Origin: Betaproteobacteria bacterium
Lineage (GTDB): Bacteria > Pseudomonadota > Gammaproteobacteria > Burkholderiales > SG8-39
NCBI GenBank assembly: GCA_029858545.1
Contig: JAOUFA010000236.1
Span: 1 to 6,049, forward strand
Reading direction: 5' to 3'
Length of the DNA: 6,049 bases
The stretch's first letter is position 1. Each line of letters begins with the position of its first letter. The notes beneath the pieces are model-generated. The model was not told where the DNA came from. It was given only the letters and a program-made list of their open reading frames with translations, and made no database searches. Below are positions 5,182-6,049 of this stretch, one piece after another. The position numbers and the translations under genes are program-made.

Positions 5182-6049
5182 CTACTCGCCGAACACCTCC
5201 CGCGCCGTCGCGACCGCGGTGCCGAACTTGCCGACCACGACGCCCGCCGCATGATTGGCAACGCGCACCGCATCCTCGATCGTGGCGCCCGTGGCGAGCA
5301 TCACGCCGAGCGCGGCGATCACCGTGTCGCCGGCGCCGCTCACATCGTACACCTCGCGCGCCTCGGCCTTCACGTTCAGCACCGCCGCATCGCGAAACAG
5401 CGTCATCCCCTGCTCGCTGCGCGTGAGCAGAAGCGCCTCGAGTCCGAGGTCGGCGCGCAGCCGATCAGCGCGGCGCCGCAGATCGTTCTCGTCGCTCCAG
5501 GCGCCGATCACCTGGCGCAACTCGCCGCGATTGGGGGTGAGCAGCGTCGCGCCGCGGTAGCGCGCATAGTCCTCGCCCTTGGGGTCGACCAGCACGCGCT
5601 TGCCCGCCGCGCGCGCGAGCGCCAGCATGCGCCCGATATGCGCGAGGCCGCCCTTGCCGTAGTCCGAAAGTATCACCACGTCGCACCAGGGCAGCGCCTC
5701 CTCGAATTCGGCGAGCTTGGCGCCGAGCACTTCGCTCGAGGGCGGGGCCTCGAAATCGATCCTCAGCAGCTGCTGCTGTCGCCCGATGACGCGCAGCTTC
5801 ACGGTGGTGCGAAACGCCGCGTCGCGATGCAGGCTCGCGCGCACCCCCTCCTTGTCCACCAGTCCCGCGAGCAGCGTGCCGGCCTCGTCCTCGCCGACCA
5901 CGGAGAGCAGCCGCGTCTGCGCGCCGAGCGCGGCGCAGTTGCGCGCGACGTTCGCCGCGCCGCCCGGACGCGCTTCTTCGCGATCGACCAGCACCACCGG
6001 CACCGGCGCCTCGGGCGAGATGCGCGATACCTCGCCGAACCAGTAGCGG
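5182..6049 (-). CDS. hldA: D-glycero-beta-D-manno-heptose-7-phosphate kinase (PfkB family), 5' end cut by window
   Basis: This is a PfkB/ribokinase-type kinase (RfaE domain I) that phosphorylates D-glycero-D-manno-heptose 7-phosphate at C1 for ADP-heptose synthesis. The 288 visible residues begin RYWFGEVSRISPEAPVPVV, which aligns just inside the N terminus of E. coli HldE, so only about 20-30 residues lie outside the window. The sugar-binding signature RPGGAANVARN follows (residues 27-37 of the visible part). Next come ILSDYGKG, DPKGEDYARYRGATLLTPN and LLTRSEQGM. The PfkB ATP motif YDVSGAGDT has the catalytic aspartate at codon 5328-5326. The protein stops at VFGE, where E. coli HldE continues through a linker into its adenylyltransferase domain. 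This is therefore the kinase-only form (hldA/rfaE1), and an HldC/RfaE2 adenylyltransferase must be encoded elsewhere. It is the first visible gene of the operon; the operon promoter is off the window. Confidence 0.94.
   Translation of the reverse strand, partial: RYWFGEVSRISPEAPVPVVLVDREEARPGGAANVARNCAALGAQTRLLSVVGEDEAGTLLAGLVDKEGVRASLHRDAAFRTTVKLRVIGRQQQLLRIDFEAPPSSEVLGAKLAEFEEALPWCDVVILSDYGKGGLAHIGRMLALARAAGKRVLVDPKGEDYARYRGATLLTPNRGELRQVIGAWSDENDLRRRADRLRADLGLEALLLTRSEQGMTLFRDAAVLNVKAEAREVYDVSGAGDTVIAALGVMLATGATIEDAVRVANHAAGVVVGKFGTAVATAREVFGE

Noticed and set aside
4149..5426. A 425-codon open frame on the plus strand
   Set aside because: It is the complement of hldD and the end of the kinase gene. 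Its composition is typical of an antisense shadow, with no start signals or motifs.
1..6049. Mobile elements, CRISPR arrays, toxin-antitoxin or defence genes
   Set aside because: No repeats of suitable size, no transposase or integrase sequence and no att-like duplication of the tRNA end was seen. The window is fully explained by housekeeping genes.

Overview
The window is GC-rich housekeeping DNA, most likely chromosomal and from a betaproteobacterium. That placement is inferred from protein character and gene order: an E. coli-like CysM and HldD, a stand-alone heptose kinase, and a PolB-type exonuclease of the COG3298/PF10108 kind next to rlmD. No species can be named from sequence alone. 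There are no insertion sequences, phage genes, CRISPR arrays or other signs of recent transfer.

Layout. At the left edge a tRNA-Ser(UGA) gene lies on the minus strand. A 166-base divergent spacer (128-293) separates it from yccA (294-1022, plus strand), a seven-helix Bax-inhibitor-1/YccA membrane protein. yccA ends in a strong intrinsic terminator with a 10-bp stem, a GCAA loop and a T tract. The same hairpin lies just past the end of a convergent minus-strand gene run that fills the rest of the window. In transcription order this run is: heptose-7-phosphate kinase (hldA/rfaE1, 5' end cut off by the window), hldD, cysM, a PolB-like 3'-5' exonuclease, and rlmD. The gaps are 55, -4, 12 and 5 bases, so the run is almost certainly one operon with translational coupling.

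How the genes relate. HldA and HldD are two enzymes of ADP-L-glycero-D-manno-heptose synthesis for the LPS inner core. CysM makes cysteine. RlmD, an Fe-S enzyme, methylates U1939 of 23S rRNA. The exonuclease is predicted to trim DNA or RNA 3' ends, but its role is unknown. Apart from the two heptose enzymes, the genes share transcription rather than a pathway. YccA is, by homology, a modulator or substrate of the FtsH protease in the inner membrane.

Most unusual point. The exonuclease has no ATG, GTG or TTG start upstream of its catalytic DIE motif. It appears to start at CTG (3201), five codons after and in the same frame as the cysM stop. I found no previously undescribed multi-gene system here.
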